From the NCBI RefSeq assembly GCF_006539725.1, contig NZ_BJNO01000020.1:1-64000 (forward strand): a stretch of DNA of 64,000 nucleotides, written 5' to 3'. This document shows, one piece after another, positions 21,363-30,691 of this stretch. Within the stretch, counting starts at the first letter, position 1; each line of letters opens with the position of its first letter. This DNA is from Klebsiella terrigena (GTDB lineage: Bacteria > Pseudomonadota > Gammaproteobacteria > Enterobacterales > Enterobacteriaceae). The notes beneath the pieces were generated by a model. It was given only the letters and a program-made list of their open reading frames with translations, had not been told where the DNA came from and ran no database searches. The translations under genes and the position numbers were made by a program.

Positions 21363-21820
21363 GATGCCGTCTCCATACCGCGACAAAGGCGGATGCGCCC
21401 CCAGTTAGAAACGATGATATTCCAGCCATCACCGGCGTTTTGCAGACGGATATGTCCGGCCCAGGCGCTGTTGCGCAGGCCGTAAAAGCCCAGGCCCGGC
21501 GTGATGTTAGCCAGCGAGACTTCGGGCCACTGCGGGCGCAGCGTAAAGGGTCCCTGCGCCGCGCAGTCGGCCGGCGTATCAGCGGCGCTCAGGCACCAGC
21601 CCTGCTCCGCCTTCCCAACGCTCAGCAGCCGATCGCGGTTGTGCCAGTTGGCGTCATCGCGCAGCAGCACCAGATAGTCGCGGACCTGAACGGCGGTTTG
21701 CCACAGGCGCTGTTGCTGCTGCCAGCTCTTCCAGCCGAACATCCCGCTGGTACCAAGAATCATCACCAGCGCCAGCGTCGCCAGGGTTTCAATAAGGGTA
21801 TAGCCACGTTGTCTGTTCAT
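21353..21820 (-). CDS. ppdA: Prepilin-type minor pseudopilin PpdA
   Basis: GspH/FimT-like minor pseudopilin, first gene of the ppdA-ppdB-ygdB-ppdC-recC run. The start at 21820 (MNRQRGYTLIETLATLALVM) gives 155 residues (156 in E. coli) with a short leader, G/YTLIE cleavage site and hydrophobic helix. The frame is open 16 codons further upstream, but that would put an atypically long leader before the cleavage site. The C-terminal Trp-rich and Cys-containing part (AWAGHIR, GRIRLC) matches the E. coli protein. Confidence 0.92.
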   Translation of the reverse strand: MNRQRGYTLIETLATLALVMILGTSGMFGWKSWQQQQRLWQTAVQVRDYLVLLRDDANWHNRDRLLSVGKAEQGWCLSAADTPADCAAQGPFTLRPQWPEVSLANITPGLGFYGLRNSAWAGHIRLQNAGDGWNIIVSNWGRIRLCRGMETASCL

Positions 21821-22070
21821 ACGCCGAGTATGGGGATGACCCGCCTCAGGTACGAGAGGCAAATCCACCGTTAGCGCAGCGCGTCGAAGAGTATCGGCAG
21901 ATTTACAGGAGGTTGCAAAAAATCAGGAAGCAGGCGAGCAAAAGCGGCGGCGGACAAAACGCGCTCTCCGGCGGCCGACCCGAGAAATCCGCGAGGAAAA
22001 ACCGGCGCAACGCGCGTTATAGCCGAGAGTTAAGAGGCACTCCGCTCAGCGTTGATTATCGCCGCTGGGG

Positions 22071-22106
22071 CAAAAAAAATGCCGGTCAGTGGATTAACTG
22101 ACCGGC
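22071..22106 (-). terminator. Rho-independent terminator of thyA
   Basis: On the minus strand GCCGGTCAGT / ACTGACCGGC form a perfect 10-bp stem with a 6-base loop, followed by a run of eight T after one A. It lies about 50 bases after the thyA stop. Confidence 0.93.
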
Positions 22107-22114
22107 ATGGATGC

Positions 22115-22132
22115 GCCGGGCCTCGGCCCGGC
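22115..22132. repeat. GC-rich palindrome next to the thyA stop
   Basis: GCCGGGCC / GGCCCGGC, an almost loopless inverted repeat between the thyA stop and its terminator. Possibly a REP remnant or a transcript-stabilising hairpin. Confidence 0.5.
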
Positions 22133-22154
22133 TTACCGCGAGATAGCCGCGAAA

Positions 22155-22949
22155 TTAAATCGCCACCGGCGCTTTAATTCCCGGGTGCGGATCGTAGCCT
22201 TCGATGTCAAAGTCTTCAAAGCGGTAGTCAAAAATCGACGCCGGTTTGCGCTTAATCACCAGCTTCGGCAGCGGACGCGGCTCGCGGCTCAGCTGCAGAT
22301 CGGTCTGCTCAAGGTGGTTGCTGTAGAGGTGCGTATCCCCACCGGTCCAGACAAAATCACCCACTTCCAGGTCACACTGCTGCGCCACCATATGTACCAG
22401 CAGCGCATAGCTGGCGATGTTGAACGGCAGGCCGAGGAACACGTCGCAGGAGCGCTGATAGAGCTGACAGGAGAGCTTGCCGTCCGCAACGTAGAACTGG
22501 AAGAACGCGTGGCACGGCGCCAGCGCCATTTTATCCAGCTCGCCGACGTTCCACGCTGAAACGATGATCCGGCGCGAGTCCGGGTCGTTTTTCAGCTGCT
22601 CCATCACGGTGCTAATCTGGTCGATATGGCGGCCGTCCGGCGCAGGCCAGGAGCGCCACTGTTTGCCGTATACCGGCCCCAGATCGCCCTTTTCATCCGC
22701 CCATTCATCCCAGATAGTGACGTTGTTTTCGTGCAGATACGCCACGTTAGTTTCACCCTGCAGGAACCACAGCAGTTCATGGATGATGGAGCGTAAATGA
22801 CAGCGCTTGGTTGTCACCAGCGGGAATCCTTCCTGCAGGTTAAAACGCATCTGATGGCCGAAAATGGAAATCGTGCCGGTACCGGTGCGGTCATTTTTTT
22901 GCGTGCCCTCGGCGAGCACTTTCTGCATCAAATCAAGATACTGTTTCAT
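22155..22949 (-). CDS. thyA: Thymidylate synthase
   Basis: Methylates dUMP to dTMP with 5,10-methylenetetrahydrofolate. The 264-residue product has the E. coli length, the nucleophile Cys146 in LAPCHAFFQ, the folate/substrate motif [17 protein letters not shown], and the conserved C-terminus IKAPVAI. It starts 6 bp after the lgt stop, as in E. coli where the two are co-transcribed and the thyA Shine-Dalgarno lies in the lgt end. Cytosolic homodimer. Confidence 0.99.
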   Translation of the reverse strand: MKQYLDLMQKVLAEGTQKNDRTGTGTISIFGHQMRFNLQEGFPLVTTKRCHLRSIIHELLWFLQGETNVAYLHENNVTIWDEWADEKGDLGPVYGKQWRSWPAPDGRHIDQISTVMEQLKNDPDSRRIIVSAWNVGELDKMALAPCHAFFQFYVADGKLSCQLYQRSCDVFLGLPFNIASYALLVHMVAQQCDLEVGDFVWTGGDTHLYSNHLEQTDLQLSREPRPLPKLVIKRKPASIFDYRFEDFDIEGYDPHPGIKAPVAI

Positions 22950-22955
22950 GGTTCC

Positions 22956-23831
22956 TCAAGAAGTTTGTTGCTGCGGACGACGGCGGTACGCCCAGACCAT
23001 CATAATGATACCCGCAAGCACCATTGGAATCGAAAGAATCTGCCCCATGCTGATGTACTGGACCCATTCGCCGGTGAACTGCTGATCCGGCTGGCGGAAG
23101 AATTCAACGATGATACGGAACAGACCGTAGCCGATCAGGAACAGGCCTGAGACCGAGCCGGTCGGGCGCGGTTTGCGGATAAACAGGTTCAGGATCAGGA
23201 ACAGCACGATACCTTCCAGCGCCAGCTCGTACAGCTGCGAGGCGTGTCGCGGCAGGGCTCCGTAAGTGTCGAACAGCGATTGCCACTCCGGGTGCGAAGG
23301 CAGCAGCGCCATATCTTCCGCCCGCGAGCCGGGGAAGATCATCGTGTAGTGGAAGCTCGGATCGACGCGGCCCCACAGCTCGCCGTTAATGAAGTTGCCC
23401 AGACGACCGGCGCCGAGGCCAAACGGGATCAGAGGCGCAATGAAATCAGCAACCTGGAAGAAGGTGCGCTTGGTGCGTTTGGCGAAGATAATCATCACCA
23501 GAATCACCCCAATCAGTCCGCCGTGGAACGACATACCGCCGTCCCAGACGCGGAACAGATAGAGCGGATCCTGCAAAAACACCGGCAGGTTGTAGAACAG
23601 GACGTAGCCGATACGGCCGCCGAGGAAGACCCCGAGGAACCCGGCATAGAGCAGGTTTTCAACTTCGTTTTTAGTCCAGCCGCTGCCAGGACGATTGGCC
23701 CGACGGGTGGCTAACCACATCGCAAAAACAAACCCGACCAGGTACATCATGCCGTACCAGTGAAGGGCGACTGGCCCAACGGAAAAGATTACCGGATCAA
23801 AATCCGGAAAATGCAGGTAGCCACTATTCAT
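22956..23831 (-). CDS. lgt: Phosphatidylglycerol:prolipoprotein diacylglyceryl transferase
   Basis: First step of bacterial lipoprotein maturation: transfers diacylglyceryl from phosphatidylglycerol to the lipobox cysteine. The 291-residue integral membrane protein (same as E. coli) has HGGLIGV with the essential His103 region, the family signature [14 protein letters not shown] (about 143-156), and several transmembrane helices. Upstream of the co-transcribed thyA. Essential in most enterobacteria. Confidence 0.98.
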   Translation of the reverse strand: MNSGYLHFPDFDPVIFSVGPVALHWYGMMYLVGFVFAMWLATRRANRPGSGWTKNEVENLLYAGFLGVFLGGRIGYVLFYNLPVFLQDPLYLFRVWDGGMSFHGGLIGVILVMIIFAKRTKRTFFQVADFIAPLIPFGLGAGRLGNFINGELWGRVDPSFHYTMIFPGSRAEDMALLPSHPEWQSLFDTYGALPRHASQLYELALEGIVLFLILNLFIRKPRPTGSVSGLFLIGYGLFRIIVEFFRQPDQQFTGEWVQYISMGQILSIPMVLAGIIMMVWAYRRRPQQQTS

Positions 23832-23997
23832 CTGTCACCATAAAGACTTGTTATTCCGCTGGAAGTGGACAGCGGTGATCTTGCGCACTCGTAGAAAACG
23901 GGCGCTCCAAAGGTTGCGAATGATAGCATAAGCGCCAGGCGCGATCCGCGCCGGGCATGTAAAAGATATGTATACGAATGCGAATAAGCGGCGGTAC

Positions 23998-24039
23998 ATT
24001 CCCGGCAGGCGGCGCGCGGCGCCCCTTCGGGCCGGGAAT
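23998..24039. repeat. Long inverted repeat in the ptsP-lgt gap
   Basis: ATTCCCGGC (23998-24006) pairs perfectly with GCCGGGAAT (24031-24039) around a GC-rich 24-base interior. It lies 33 bases past the ptsP stop. No T-run, so it may be a factor-dependent terminator or an attenuating hairpin before lgt. Confidence 0.5.
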
Positions 24040-24071
24040 GAGCGAACAGCGGCACAGGCGCCCTGGCAGAA

Positions 24072-26318
24072 CTAGCGGCCGCCGCGGATCAGGCCGCCCA
24101 GCCCTCGACGCTCCATAAAGGCCGCAACCTGATGGCGAACCTCCGTCGTCATCTGCGCCTCCAGGCTACGCCGGGAAAGCTCCTGGGCCTCTTCGATGTC
24201 AATGCGGCGCAGCAGGTATTTGACCCTTGCTACCGACCGGCCGTTCATCGACAGGTGGCGATAGCCAAGGCCAATCAGAATGGTGACGCACATCGGATCC
24301 CCGGCCATTTCGCCACAAAGCCGCAGGTCGATGCCGAAACGTTCGGCGTCGCGGGCAATCATCGCCAGCGCCCGCAGCACCGCCGGATGCAGGCTGTCGT
24401 ACATATTCGCCACCCGGGTATTGTTGCGATCGACGGCGAGGATGTACTGCGTCAGGTCATTGGTGCCGACGGAGATAAAATCGACGCGGCTGGCGAGCTG
24501 CGCCAGCATGAAGACCATCGACGGCACTTCCAGCATCACGCCGATGCGCGGGCGCGGAATGGCGTAGCCAATCATCTCTTCAACTTCGCGGCTGGCGCGG
24601 TCGATCAAACGGCGCGCCTCGTCGACCTCATCGAGGCTGGTGATCATCGGCAGCAAAATGCTGAGGTTGCCGGTGGCGGCATTCGCGCGCAGCATCGCCC
24701 GCACCTGAATAAGGAAGATCTCCGGCTGATCGAGCGTGATGCGGATCCCGCGCCAGCCGAGGCACGGATTCTCTTCGCTGATCGGCATATAGGGCAGCTG
24801 CTTGTCGGCGCCGATGTCGAGGGTGCGCAGCGTAACCGGCTTCTCGTTAAACATCTGCAGCATGCCCTGATACTGGGCAACCTGCTCCTCTTCCGACGGA
24901 AAGCCGCTCTGCAGCATAAAGGGAATTTCAGTGCGGTACAGGCCGATACCGTCAATAAAGCCGCCGAGCTTCTCTTCATGGCCGAGGCTCAGGCCGGCGT
25001 TCAGCATGACCTTCACCCGCTCGCCGCTTTTCAGCTCGGAGGCGCGCTCAAGATCGTCTTCCGCCAGGCGGCTGAGCTCGTTCTCTTCGCTGATCAGGCG
25101 CTGATACTCTTTCAGCAGCGCCGGTTCCGGGTCGACCAGCAGCTCGCCGCGGTAGCCGTCCACCACCAGGGTGTGGCCATGCAGCAGTGAAGGCTGAATA
25201 TCGGCTCCCATTACCGTCGGGATCCCCAGCGCGCGCACCATGATGGCGGCATGCGAGTTTGCCGCCCCGTCCCGCACGACAACGCCTACCAGCCTGTCCT
25301 GAGGGACCTCCGCCAGCGTCGTCGCCGAGAGTTCGTCGGCGACCAGAACGATCCGCTCCGGCCAGGTGTTTGGCCCCTGGGTGGTGTCGTCAAGATGAAA
25401 CAGCAGCCGCTGGCCGAGCGTGCGCAGATCGCCGGCCCGCTCTTTAAGATAGCCGTCGCTGAGCGCCGCAAACTGCTCGGCGAACTTCTCGATAATTTTT
25501 TTCACCGCCCACTCGGCGACGGCCCCTTTGTCGACTTCCGCAAAGAGTTCGCGGCGCAGGCGCGCGTCTGAAAGCAGGTGGGAATAGAGGTCGAAGATAG
25601 CCGACGTCTCTTTTTGCGCCCCGGCGGCGTAGCGCTTGCTGTAGCGACGAAACTCACTGGCCGCCTCTTCCAGCGCGCCGGTCAGGCGCTCGCGTTCGGA
25701 AGCCGTGTCCAGCGTCGAGGCTTCGTACACCTGCTCCATCAGCGGCAGGCTGACGTCCATCCAGCCTTCGGCGATTGCCACCCCCGATGAGGCGGGCAGC
25801 GCGCGGATCCGCGTCTGGCGATACTGGCCAAATAGCGCGGTCAGCTGCGACTGGGAGAGAATGGCGGCCATCTGCGTCGCCAGGGTTACGAGGAAGGACT
25901 CCTCGCTTTCATCAAACTGACGCAGCTCGCGCTGCTGCACCACCAGCACGCCCAGCAGCTGACGGCGCTGGATAATCGGCACGCCAAGAAAAGCGCGGAA
26001 GCGGTCCTCTTTTACGGCCGGAATGTATTTAAAGCTGGGGTGTTTATGCGCATCGGCAAGGTTGATGGGCTCGGCAAGGCGCCCGACGAGGCCGACGAGG
26101 CCTTCGTCAAAAGCAAGCGCAACGGTGCGCCCGCGAGGTTTTTTCAGCCCGCGAGTCGCCATCAGGTAATAGCAGCGTCGGTCGTGATCGGCCAGATAAA
26201 CCGAGCAGACTTCCGTTTCCATCGCTTTGCAGATATCCGTGACCAGGATATCCAGCGCCTCGTTTAAACGCGGCGCACTCGCGACCTTCTCGACGATTTC
26301 TCGTAACCGAGTGAGCAT
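24072..26318 (-). CDS. ptsP: Nitrogen-PTS phosphoenolpyruvate-protein phosphotransferase (enzyme I-Ntr)
   Basis: Takes phosphate from PEP and passes it to NPr (PtsO), then PtsN, a regulatory chain linked to nitrogen and potassium status. The 748 residues (748 in E. coli) comprise an N-terminal GAF domain (about 1-165), an EI N-terminal domain, the phospho-histidine site DGAANSHAAIM (about 356), and a C-terminal PEP-binding TIM barrel with GADKQLPYMPISEENPCLGWRGIR, SVGTNDLTQY and LCGEMAGDP. It follows rppH after 12 bp and is probably co-transcribed with it. Confidence 0.98.
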   Translation of the reverse strand: MLTRLREIVEKVASAPRLNEALDILVTDICKAMETEVCSVYLADHDRRCYYLMATRGLKKPRGRTVALAFDEGLVGLVGRLAEPINLADAHKHPSFKYIPAVKEDRFRAFLGVPIIQRRQLLGVLVVQQRELRQFDESEESFLVTLATQMAAILSQSQLTALFGQYRQTRIRALPASSGVAIAEGWMDVSLPLMEQVYEASTLDTASERERLTGALEEAASEFRRYSKRYAAGAQKETSAIFDLYSHLLSDARLRRELFAEVDKGAVAEWAVKKIIEKFAEQFAALSDGYLKERAGDLRTLGQRLLFHLDDTTQGPNTWPERIVLVADELSATTLAEVPQDRLVGVVVRDGAANSHAAIMVRALGIPTVMGADIQPSLLHGHTLVVDGYRGELLVDPEPALLKEYQRLISEENELSRLAEDDLERASELKSGERVKVMLNAGLSLGHEEKLGGFIDGIGLYRTEIPFMLQSGFPSEEEQVAQYQGMLQMFNEKPVTLRTLDIGADKQLPYMPISEENPCLGWRGIRITLDQPEIFLIQVRAMLRANAATGNLSILLPMITSLDEVDEARRLIDRASREVEEMIGYAIPRPRIGVMLEVPSMVFMLAQLASRVDFISVGTNDLTQYILAVDRNNTRVANMYDSLHPAVLRALAMIARDAERFGIDLRLCGEMAGDPMCVTILIGLGYRHLSMNGRSVARVKYLLRRIDIEEAQELSRRSLEAQMTTEVRHQVAAFMERRGLGGLIRGGR

Positions 26319-26330
26319 AATGTGCGTGGC

Positions 26331-26861
26331 TTAACCTCTTTTACGTCGATATGCAGGCGCGCTTTGCGGCTTAGGTGCGGTTTCGGCCAGCGACATGGTG
26401 ACGCTGGCGAACTCTTTCATCACCCGGCGGTAAACGTCGCGCTTAAACGATACCACCTGACGAACCGGATACCAGTAGCTTACCCAGCGCCAGCCGTCGA
26501 ACTCGGGCGTGCTGCTGGTTTGCATATTGACTTCCGCATCGCTGCCGATCAACTGCAGAAGAAACCACTTCTGTTTCTGGCCGATACAAACCGGCTTCGT
26601 GTCCCAACGCACCAAACGTTTAGGCAATTTGTAACGCAACCAGTTACGGGTAGAGGCCAGAATGCGGACATCTTTACGACTTAGCCCAACCTCTTCAAAC
26701 AATTCCCGATACATTGCCTGCTCGGCTGATTCTCCTGGATTAATGCCCCCTTGCGGGAACTGCCACGAGTGCTGGCCATAGCGTCTGGCCCACATAACCT
26801 GGCCCTGGCGATTACAGATTACAATACCGACATTTGGGCGGTAGCCATCGTCATCAATCAC
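26331..26861 (-). CDS. rppH: RNA 5'-pyrophosphohydrolase
   Basis: Nudix enzyme that removes pyrophosphate from triphosphorylated (or diphosphorylated) mRNA 5' ends and so starts RNase E decay. The 176-residue product (E. coli length) has the Nudix box [23 protein letters not shown] at about 38-60 with the REUXEE core intact, and the conserved basic tail AYRRKRG. First gene of the rppH-ptsP pair; a 0.68 kb gene-free region lies upstream. Confidence 0.98.
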   Translation of the reverse strand: MIDDDGYRPNVGIVICNRQGQVMWARRYGQHSWQFPQGGINPGESAEQAMYRELFEEVGLSRKDVRILASTRNWLRYKLPKRLVRWDTKPVCIGQKQKWFLLQLIGSDAEVNMQTSSTPEFDGWRWVSYWYPVRQVVSFKRDVYRRVMKEFASVTMSLAETAPKPQSAPAYRRKRG

Positions 26862-27543
26862 CGGACTACCTCAAAATAATCTTCAATGTGAACGATTGTT
26901 TCACACTCGCTGGAAACGGTAAACCACTCTGTTGCCACACGGCTCACGAATAACATTTGAATAACTCACAGTTATCAGCAGAGTTATAAACAGCGTCAGC
27001 CATCGCAGCGCCATTTTATTCACTTTTTCTGTGGATAGAGTTGTGAAGAAGTATGGAATTACCCAGGGAAAACCCGGAGTAGTCCGAAGCGCTTACCTGT
27101 AGCCATATTTAATAATGGCATTGTATTCATTAAGTTAGAATGTATTATTTTCATAAATTACAGCATAACGTGATGATCATCACACATGCGATCCTGGAAC
27201 TGATGAAAGATCGAACAATGTCGGTTTTATCCACAGATTACGCCAGCTCATCGGGCATATTTTGTCTAAAAATTCGATTTTCGTCGCACGTCAAGGCTGT
27301 AAATGGAAACAGTAGTGAGGCTTTTCCCCAGTTATCCCACTTTTCTGTGGATAACATGGTGTAAGATCCTGTTCATTGCCAGTGACCAGTTCTGGAAAAC
27401 CCGCTGCGGTAATTTTTTTAGCGGCAAAAAAGCAAAAAAAAAGTCATATGAATCATCAAATTGTCATACTTACCCAGGAAAAGGTAAACTCTATCCACAA
27501 CGCACAAAAATAGCGCTCATTTTTTAACCAGAGGTTTCATCTT
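26862..27543. promoter_or_regulatory. Gene-free, AT-rich region with DnaA boxes between rppH and mutH
   Basis: This 682-bp region has two exact DnaA consensus boxes, TTATCCACA at 27227-27235 (plus strand) and at 27346-27354 (minus strand), and two CTATCCACA near-matches at 27030-27038 (minus) and 27491-27499 (plus). Weaker TTATNNNCA-like words occur around 26970-27000 and 27332. It is markedly AT-richer than the flanks. I recall that the mutH area of E. coli is one of the high-affinity chromosomal DnaA binding sites outside oriC, so function as a DnaA-binding locus is likely. It must also hold the rppH and mutH promoters. Short frames within it look non-coding. Confidence 0.75.
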
Positions 27544-28239
27544 ATGCCAGCCCTCTCGCCCCTGCTTGCACCGCCGCAAACCCAGCAGCAGCTTTTAGCC
27601 CAGGCCCAGCGGCTGGCGGGCTATTCGCTGGGCGAGCTGGCCGCGCTGGCGGGGATTCCGATTCCGCGCGATCTGAAGCGCGATAAAGGCTGGACGGGCA
27701 TCCTGCTGGAGATTTGGCTGGGCGCCAGCGCCGGAAGTAAGCCCGAGCAGGATTTCGCCGCGCTGGGCGTCGAGCTGAAAACGATCCCCGTCGACGCTCA
27801 GGGACGGCCGCTGGAAACCACCTTTGTCTGCGTCGCTCCGCTCACCGGCAACAGCGGCGTCACCTGGGAGAGCAGCCACGTTCGCCATAAGCTCAAGCGC
27901 GTGCTGTGGGTGCCGGTAGAGGGCGATCGCGCGATCCCGCTCGCCCAGCGTCGGGTCGGGGCGCCGCTGCTCTGGACCCCCAGCGAAGAAGAGGATCGTC
28001 AGCTGCGGATGGACTGGGAAGAGTTAATGGATCTGATCGTCCTGGGCCAGGTCGAACGCATTACCGCCCGCCACGGCGAAGTGCTGCAGCTGCGCCCGAA
28101 AGCCGCCAACAGTAAAGCCTTAACCGAGGCTATCGGCGCGCACGGCGAACCGATCCTCACCCTGCCGCGCGGTTTCTACCTGAAGAAAAACTTTACCGCC
28201 GCCCTGCTGGCCCGTCATTTTCTGCTTAACCACGATTAA
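27544..28239 (+). CDS. mutH: DNA mismatch repair endonuclease MutH
   Basis: Nicks the unmethylated strand at hemimethylated GATC when activated by MutS-MutL. The 231-residue product (229 in E. coli) keeps the catalytic residues Asp70, Glu77 and Lys79 in [11 protein letters not shown], plus the C-terminal region [22 protein letters not shown]. The DnaA-box region lies directly upstream. ygdQ follows after 63 bp on the same strand. Confidence 0.98.
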   Translation: MPALSPLLAPPQTQQQLLAQAQRLAGYSLGELAALAGIPIPRDLKRDKGWTGILLEIWLGASAGSKPEQDFAALGVELKTIPVDAQGRPLETTFVCVAPLTGNSGVTWESSHVRHKLKRVLWVPVEGDRAIPLAQRRVGAPLLWTPSEEEDRQLRMDWEELMDLIVLGQVERITARHGEVLQLRPKAANSKALTEAIGAHGEPILTLPRGFYLKKNFTAALLARHFLLNHD

Positions 28240-28302
28240 TTTTTTGTTCTGCCCGCCGGGTTGCATATAATTGCGACTTTCTTTTTTGCAGGACTTTGAA
28301 CA

Positions 28303-29016
28303 ATGTTATTTGCATGGATAACCGATCCTAACGCCTGGCTGGCGCTGGGTACGCTGACGCTGCTGGAAATCGTACTCGGGATCGATAATATTATTTTTCT
28401 CTCTCTGGTTGTTGCCAAACTGCCCACCGCCCAGCGCGCCCACGCGCGACGCATCGGGTTGATGGGCGCAATGCTGATGCGCCTTGGGCTGCTGGCCTCC
28501 ATCGCCTGGGTCGTTAAGCTGACCAACCCGCTGTTTAGCGCGTTCGGCCACGACATCTCCTTCCGCGATCTGATCCTGCTGCTCGGTGGGCTGTTCCTTA
28601 TCTGGAAGGCCAGTAAAGAGATCCACGAATCGATCGAGGGGGAAGAGGAAGGTCCGAAGACCAACGTCCACTCGTTTATGGGCGCCATCGTGCAGATTAT
28701 GCTGCTGGATATCATTTTCAGCCTCGATTCGGTGATCACCGCCGTTGGGCTCTCGGACCATCTGTTCATCATGATGGCCGCGGTGGTTATCGCGGTGCTG
28801 GTGATGATGTTTGCCGCCCGCTCGATTGGCGACTTTGTTGACCGCCATCCGTCGGTGAAAATGCTGGCGCTGGCGTTTTTGATTCTGGTTGGCTTCACCC
28901 TGATGCTCGAAAGCTTCGGTATCCATATCCCGAAAGGCTACATCTACTTTGCGATGTTCTTCTCGATTGCCGTCGAAAGCCTCAACCTGCTGCGTAATAA
29001 AAAAAATCCGCTGTAG
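28303..29016 (+). CDS. ygdQ: TerC-family integral membrane protein YgdQ
   Basis: Inner-membrane protein of the TerC family, whose members are implicated in metal ion (for example manganese) export or co-translocational metallation; no specific role is settled for YgdQ. The 237 residues form about seven transmembrane helices with the two family repeats EIVLGIDNIIFLS (residues 21-33) and DIIFSLDSVITAVG (about 130-143), each with acidic residues in the membrane. A strong terminator follows. Confidence 0.93.
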   Translation: MLFAWITDPNAWLALGTLTLLEIVLGIDNIIFLSLVVAKLPTAQRAHARRIGLMGAMLMRLGLLASIAWVVKLTNPLFSAFGHDISFRDLILLLGGLFLIWKASKEIHESIEGEEEGPKTNVHSFMGAIVQIMLLDIIFSLDSVITAVGLSDHLFIMMAAVVIAVLVMMFAARSIGDFVDRHPSVKMLALAFLILVGFTLMLESFGIHIPKGYIYFAMFFSIAVESLNLLRNKKNPL

Positions 29017-29026
29017 CCCGCAAAAA

Positions 29027-29057
29027 TGCAGCCCAAACCTGGGCTGCAATCTTTTTT
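29027..29057 (+). terminator. Rho-independent terminator after ygdQ
   Basis: TGCAGCCCA / TGGGCTGCA perfect 9-bp stem with a 4-base loop, then ATCTTTTTT. It lies 11 bases after the ygdQ stop. Confidence 0.93.
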
Positions 29058-29141
29058 AAGACTTTACTGCTTTTTATGTCTCACAAATCAGGCTATTAAT
29101 ACACTGGTGTGAGGTGCGACCATCAAGTAGAGGTGTTAACG

Positions 29142-29360
29142 ATGAAAAAATGGGCAGTGTTGATTTCCGCCGTAGGACTGGCCTTCTCGGTTTCAGGTTG
29201 CAGCAGCGATTACGTTATGGCGACAAAAGACGGACGCATGATTTTGACCGACGGCAAGCCGGCGGTTGACGACGATACCGGTCTTATCAGCTACGAAGAT
29301 CAGCAGGGTAATAAAATGCAGATCAATCGTGACGACGTTTCACAGATTATTAAGCGCTAA
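29142..29360 (+). CDS. ygdR: Small YgdI/YgdR-family lipoprotein
   Basis: A 72-residue DUF903 lipoprotein with the E. coli YgdR length. The start at 29142 ([20 protein letters not shown]) puts the lipobox VSGC with Cys20 in the expected place; an upstream in-frame ATG would add 11 residues before the Lys-Lys of the signal peptide and is less likely. The mature part folds as a small SH3-like beta barrel in this family. Function unknown. Confidence 0.93.
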   Translation: MKKWAVLISAVGLAFSVSGCSSDYVMATKDGRMILTDGKPAVDDDTGLISYEDQQGNKMQINRDDVSQIIKR

Positions 29361-29593
29361 AGATTGCCGCGGCTAACCGCCTGCCGGCAATCGCCTGGCA
29401 ACGCGTCCTCTGCAACAAATCACGGTGTTGAGAAAAGAGTCGGGTAAACCTGATACGTCCGCTGCAGCAGCCTGCGGACCCCACCAGCCCGGCTTTTTTG
29501 ATCTTTTTACTTCCTCTTTTTCCTCCCCTCTGCCATTTTGATACTCCTTTGTCGGGGAAAGCCTGACCTTGTCGATAAAAAAGGAAGCCGGCT

Positions 29594-30634
29594 ATGCAGT
29601 ATCACCGTATCCCACACAGTTCTCTCGAAATCAGCACGCTGGGGCTGGGCACTATGACCTTTGGTGAACAGAATAGCGAGGCCGACGCTCACCAACAGCT
29701 CGACTACGCTGTCAGCCAGGGCATCAACCTGATTGACGTCGCTGAAATGTATCCCGTCCCGCCGCGCCCGGAAACTCAGGGGCTGACGGAAACCTACGTC
29801 GGCAACTGGCTGGCGAAACACGGCAGCCGCGAAAAGCTGGTTATCGCCTCCAAAGTCAGCGGCCCTGCGCGTAACAACGACAGCAGCATCCGCCCGAACC
29901 ACGTCCTGGATCGCAAAAATATCCGCGACGCGCTGCACGATAGCCTGAAGCGTCTGCAGACCGATTATCTCGATCTTTACCAGGTTCACTGGCCGCAGCG
30001 CCCGACCAACTGCTTCGGCAAGCTGGGCTACACCTGGACCGACTCCGCGCCGGTGGTCACCCTGCTGGATACCCTGGAAGCGCTCACCGAATTCCAGCGC
30101 GCCGGCAAAATCCGCTACATCGGCGTTTCCAACGAGACGGCGTTTGGCGTGATGCGCTACCTGCACCTTGCGGATAAGCACGACCTGCCGCGCATCGTCA
30201 CCGTCCAGAACCCGTATAGCCTGGTGAACCGCAGCTATGAAGTTGCGCTGTCGGAAGTGAGTCAGTATGAAGGCGTGGAGCTGCTGGCCTACTCCTGCCT
30301 GGCATTCGGCACGCTGACCGGCAAGTATCTCAACGGCGCGAAGCCGGCCGGCGCGCGCAACACGCTGTTCAGCCGCTTTACGCGCTACAGCGGCGAGCAG
30401 ACGCAGCTGGCGGTCGCGGCATACGTCGATATCGCCAAACGGCATAACCTCGATCCGGCCCAAATGGCGCTGGCCTTCGTGCGCCGCCAGCCGTTTGTCG
30501 CCAGCACGCTGCTCGGCGCCACTTCGCTGGAGCAGCTGAAGACCAACGTGGAAAGCCTGCATCTTGAGTTAAGCGAAGAGGTGCTGGCAGAGATTGAAGC
30601 GGTGCACCGGGTTTATACCTATCCGGCGCCGTAA
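29594..30634 (+). CDS. tas: Aldo/keto reductase Tas
   Basis: NADP-dependent aldo-keto reductase of 346 residues, the same length as E. coli Tas, which suppresses a tyrosine auxotrophy under starvation; the natural substrate is unknown. The TIM-barrel motifs are present: LGLGTMTFG at 16-24, DVAEMYPVPPRPETQG near 49-64, HWPQRPTNCFGKLGYTW, and YSLVNRSYEV; ATSLEQLKTNVE near the end belongs to the NADP site. Converges with lplT across a palindromic spacer. Confidence 0.96.
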   Translation: MQYHRIPHSSLEISTLGLGTMTFGEQNSEADAHQQLDYAVSQGINLIDVAEMYPVPPRPETQGLTETYVGNWLAKHGSREKLVIASKVSGPARNNDSSIRPNHVLDRKNIRDALHDSLKRLQTDYLDLYQVHWPQRPTNCFGKLGYTWTDSAPVVTLLDTLEALTEFQRAGKIRYIGVSNETAFGVMRYLHLADKHDLPRIVTVQNPYSLVNRSYEVALSEVSQYEGVELLAYSCLAFGTLTGKYLNGAKPAGARNTLFSRFTRYSGEQTQLAVAAYVDIAKRHNLDPAQMALAFVRRQPFVASTLLGATSLEQLKTNVESLHLELSEEVLAEIEAVHRVYTYPAP

Positions 30635-30644
30635 ACGGCCTCTC

Positions 30645-30675
30645 CGGGCTACGGCAGGGACAACGCCGTAGCCCG
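30645..30675. repeat. Perfect inverted repeat between convergent tas and lplT
   Basis: CGGGCTACGGC (30645-30655) and GCCGTAGCCCG (30665-30675) form an 11-bp stem with a 9-base loop. No T-run on either strand. Likely REP-like or a bidirectional transcript end. Confidence 0.6.
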
Positions 30676-30691
30676 CTAAGCGCAAGACTCG

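Larger units (their letters stand above)
21821..22154. other. Gene-free stretch between ppdA and thyA
   Basis: Holds the thyA terminator and a second GC-rich hairpin next to thyA; the remaining about 240 bases should contain the promoter for the ppd-rec operon, but I could not pick a convincing -35/-10 pair. Short frames here show no recognisable protein. Confidence 0.6.

Noticed and set aside
27140-27527. Two overlapping small plus-strand frames in the rppH-mutH gap
   Set aside because: They run through the DnaA boxes, have biased AT-rich composition, and no ribosome sites.
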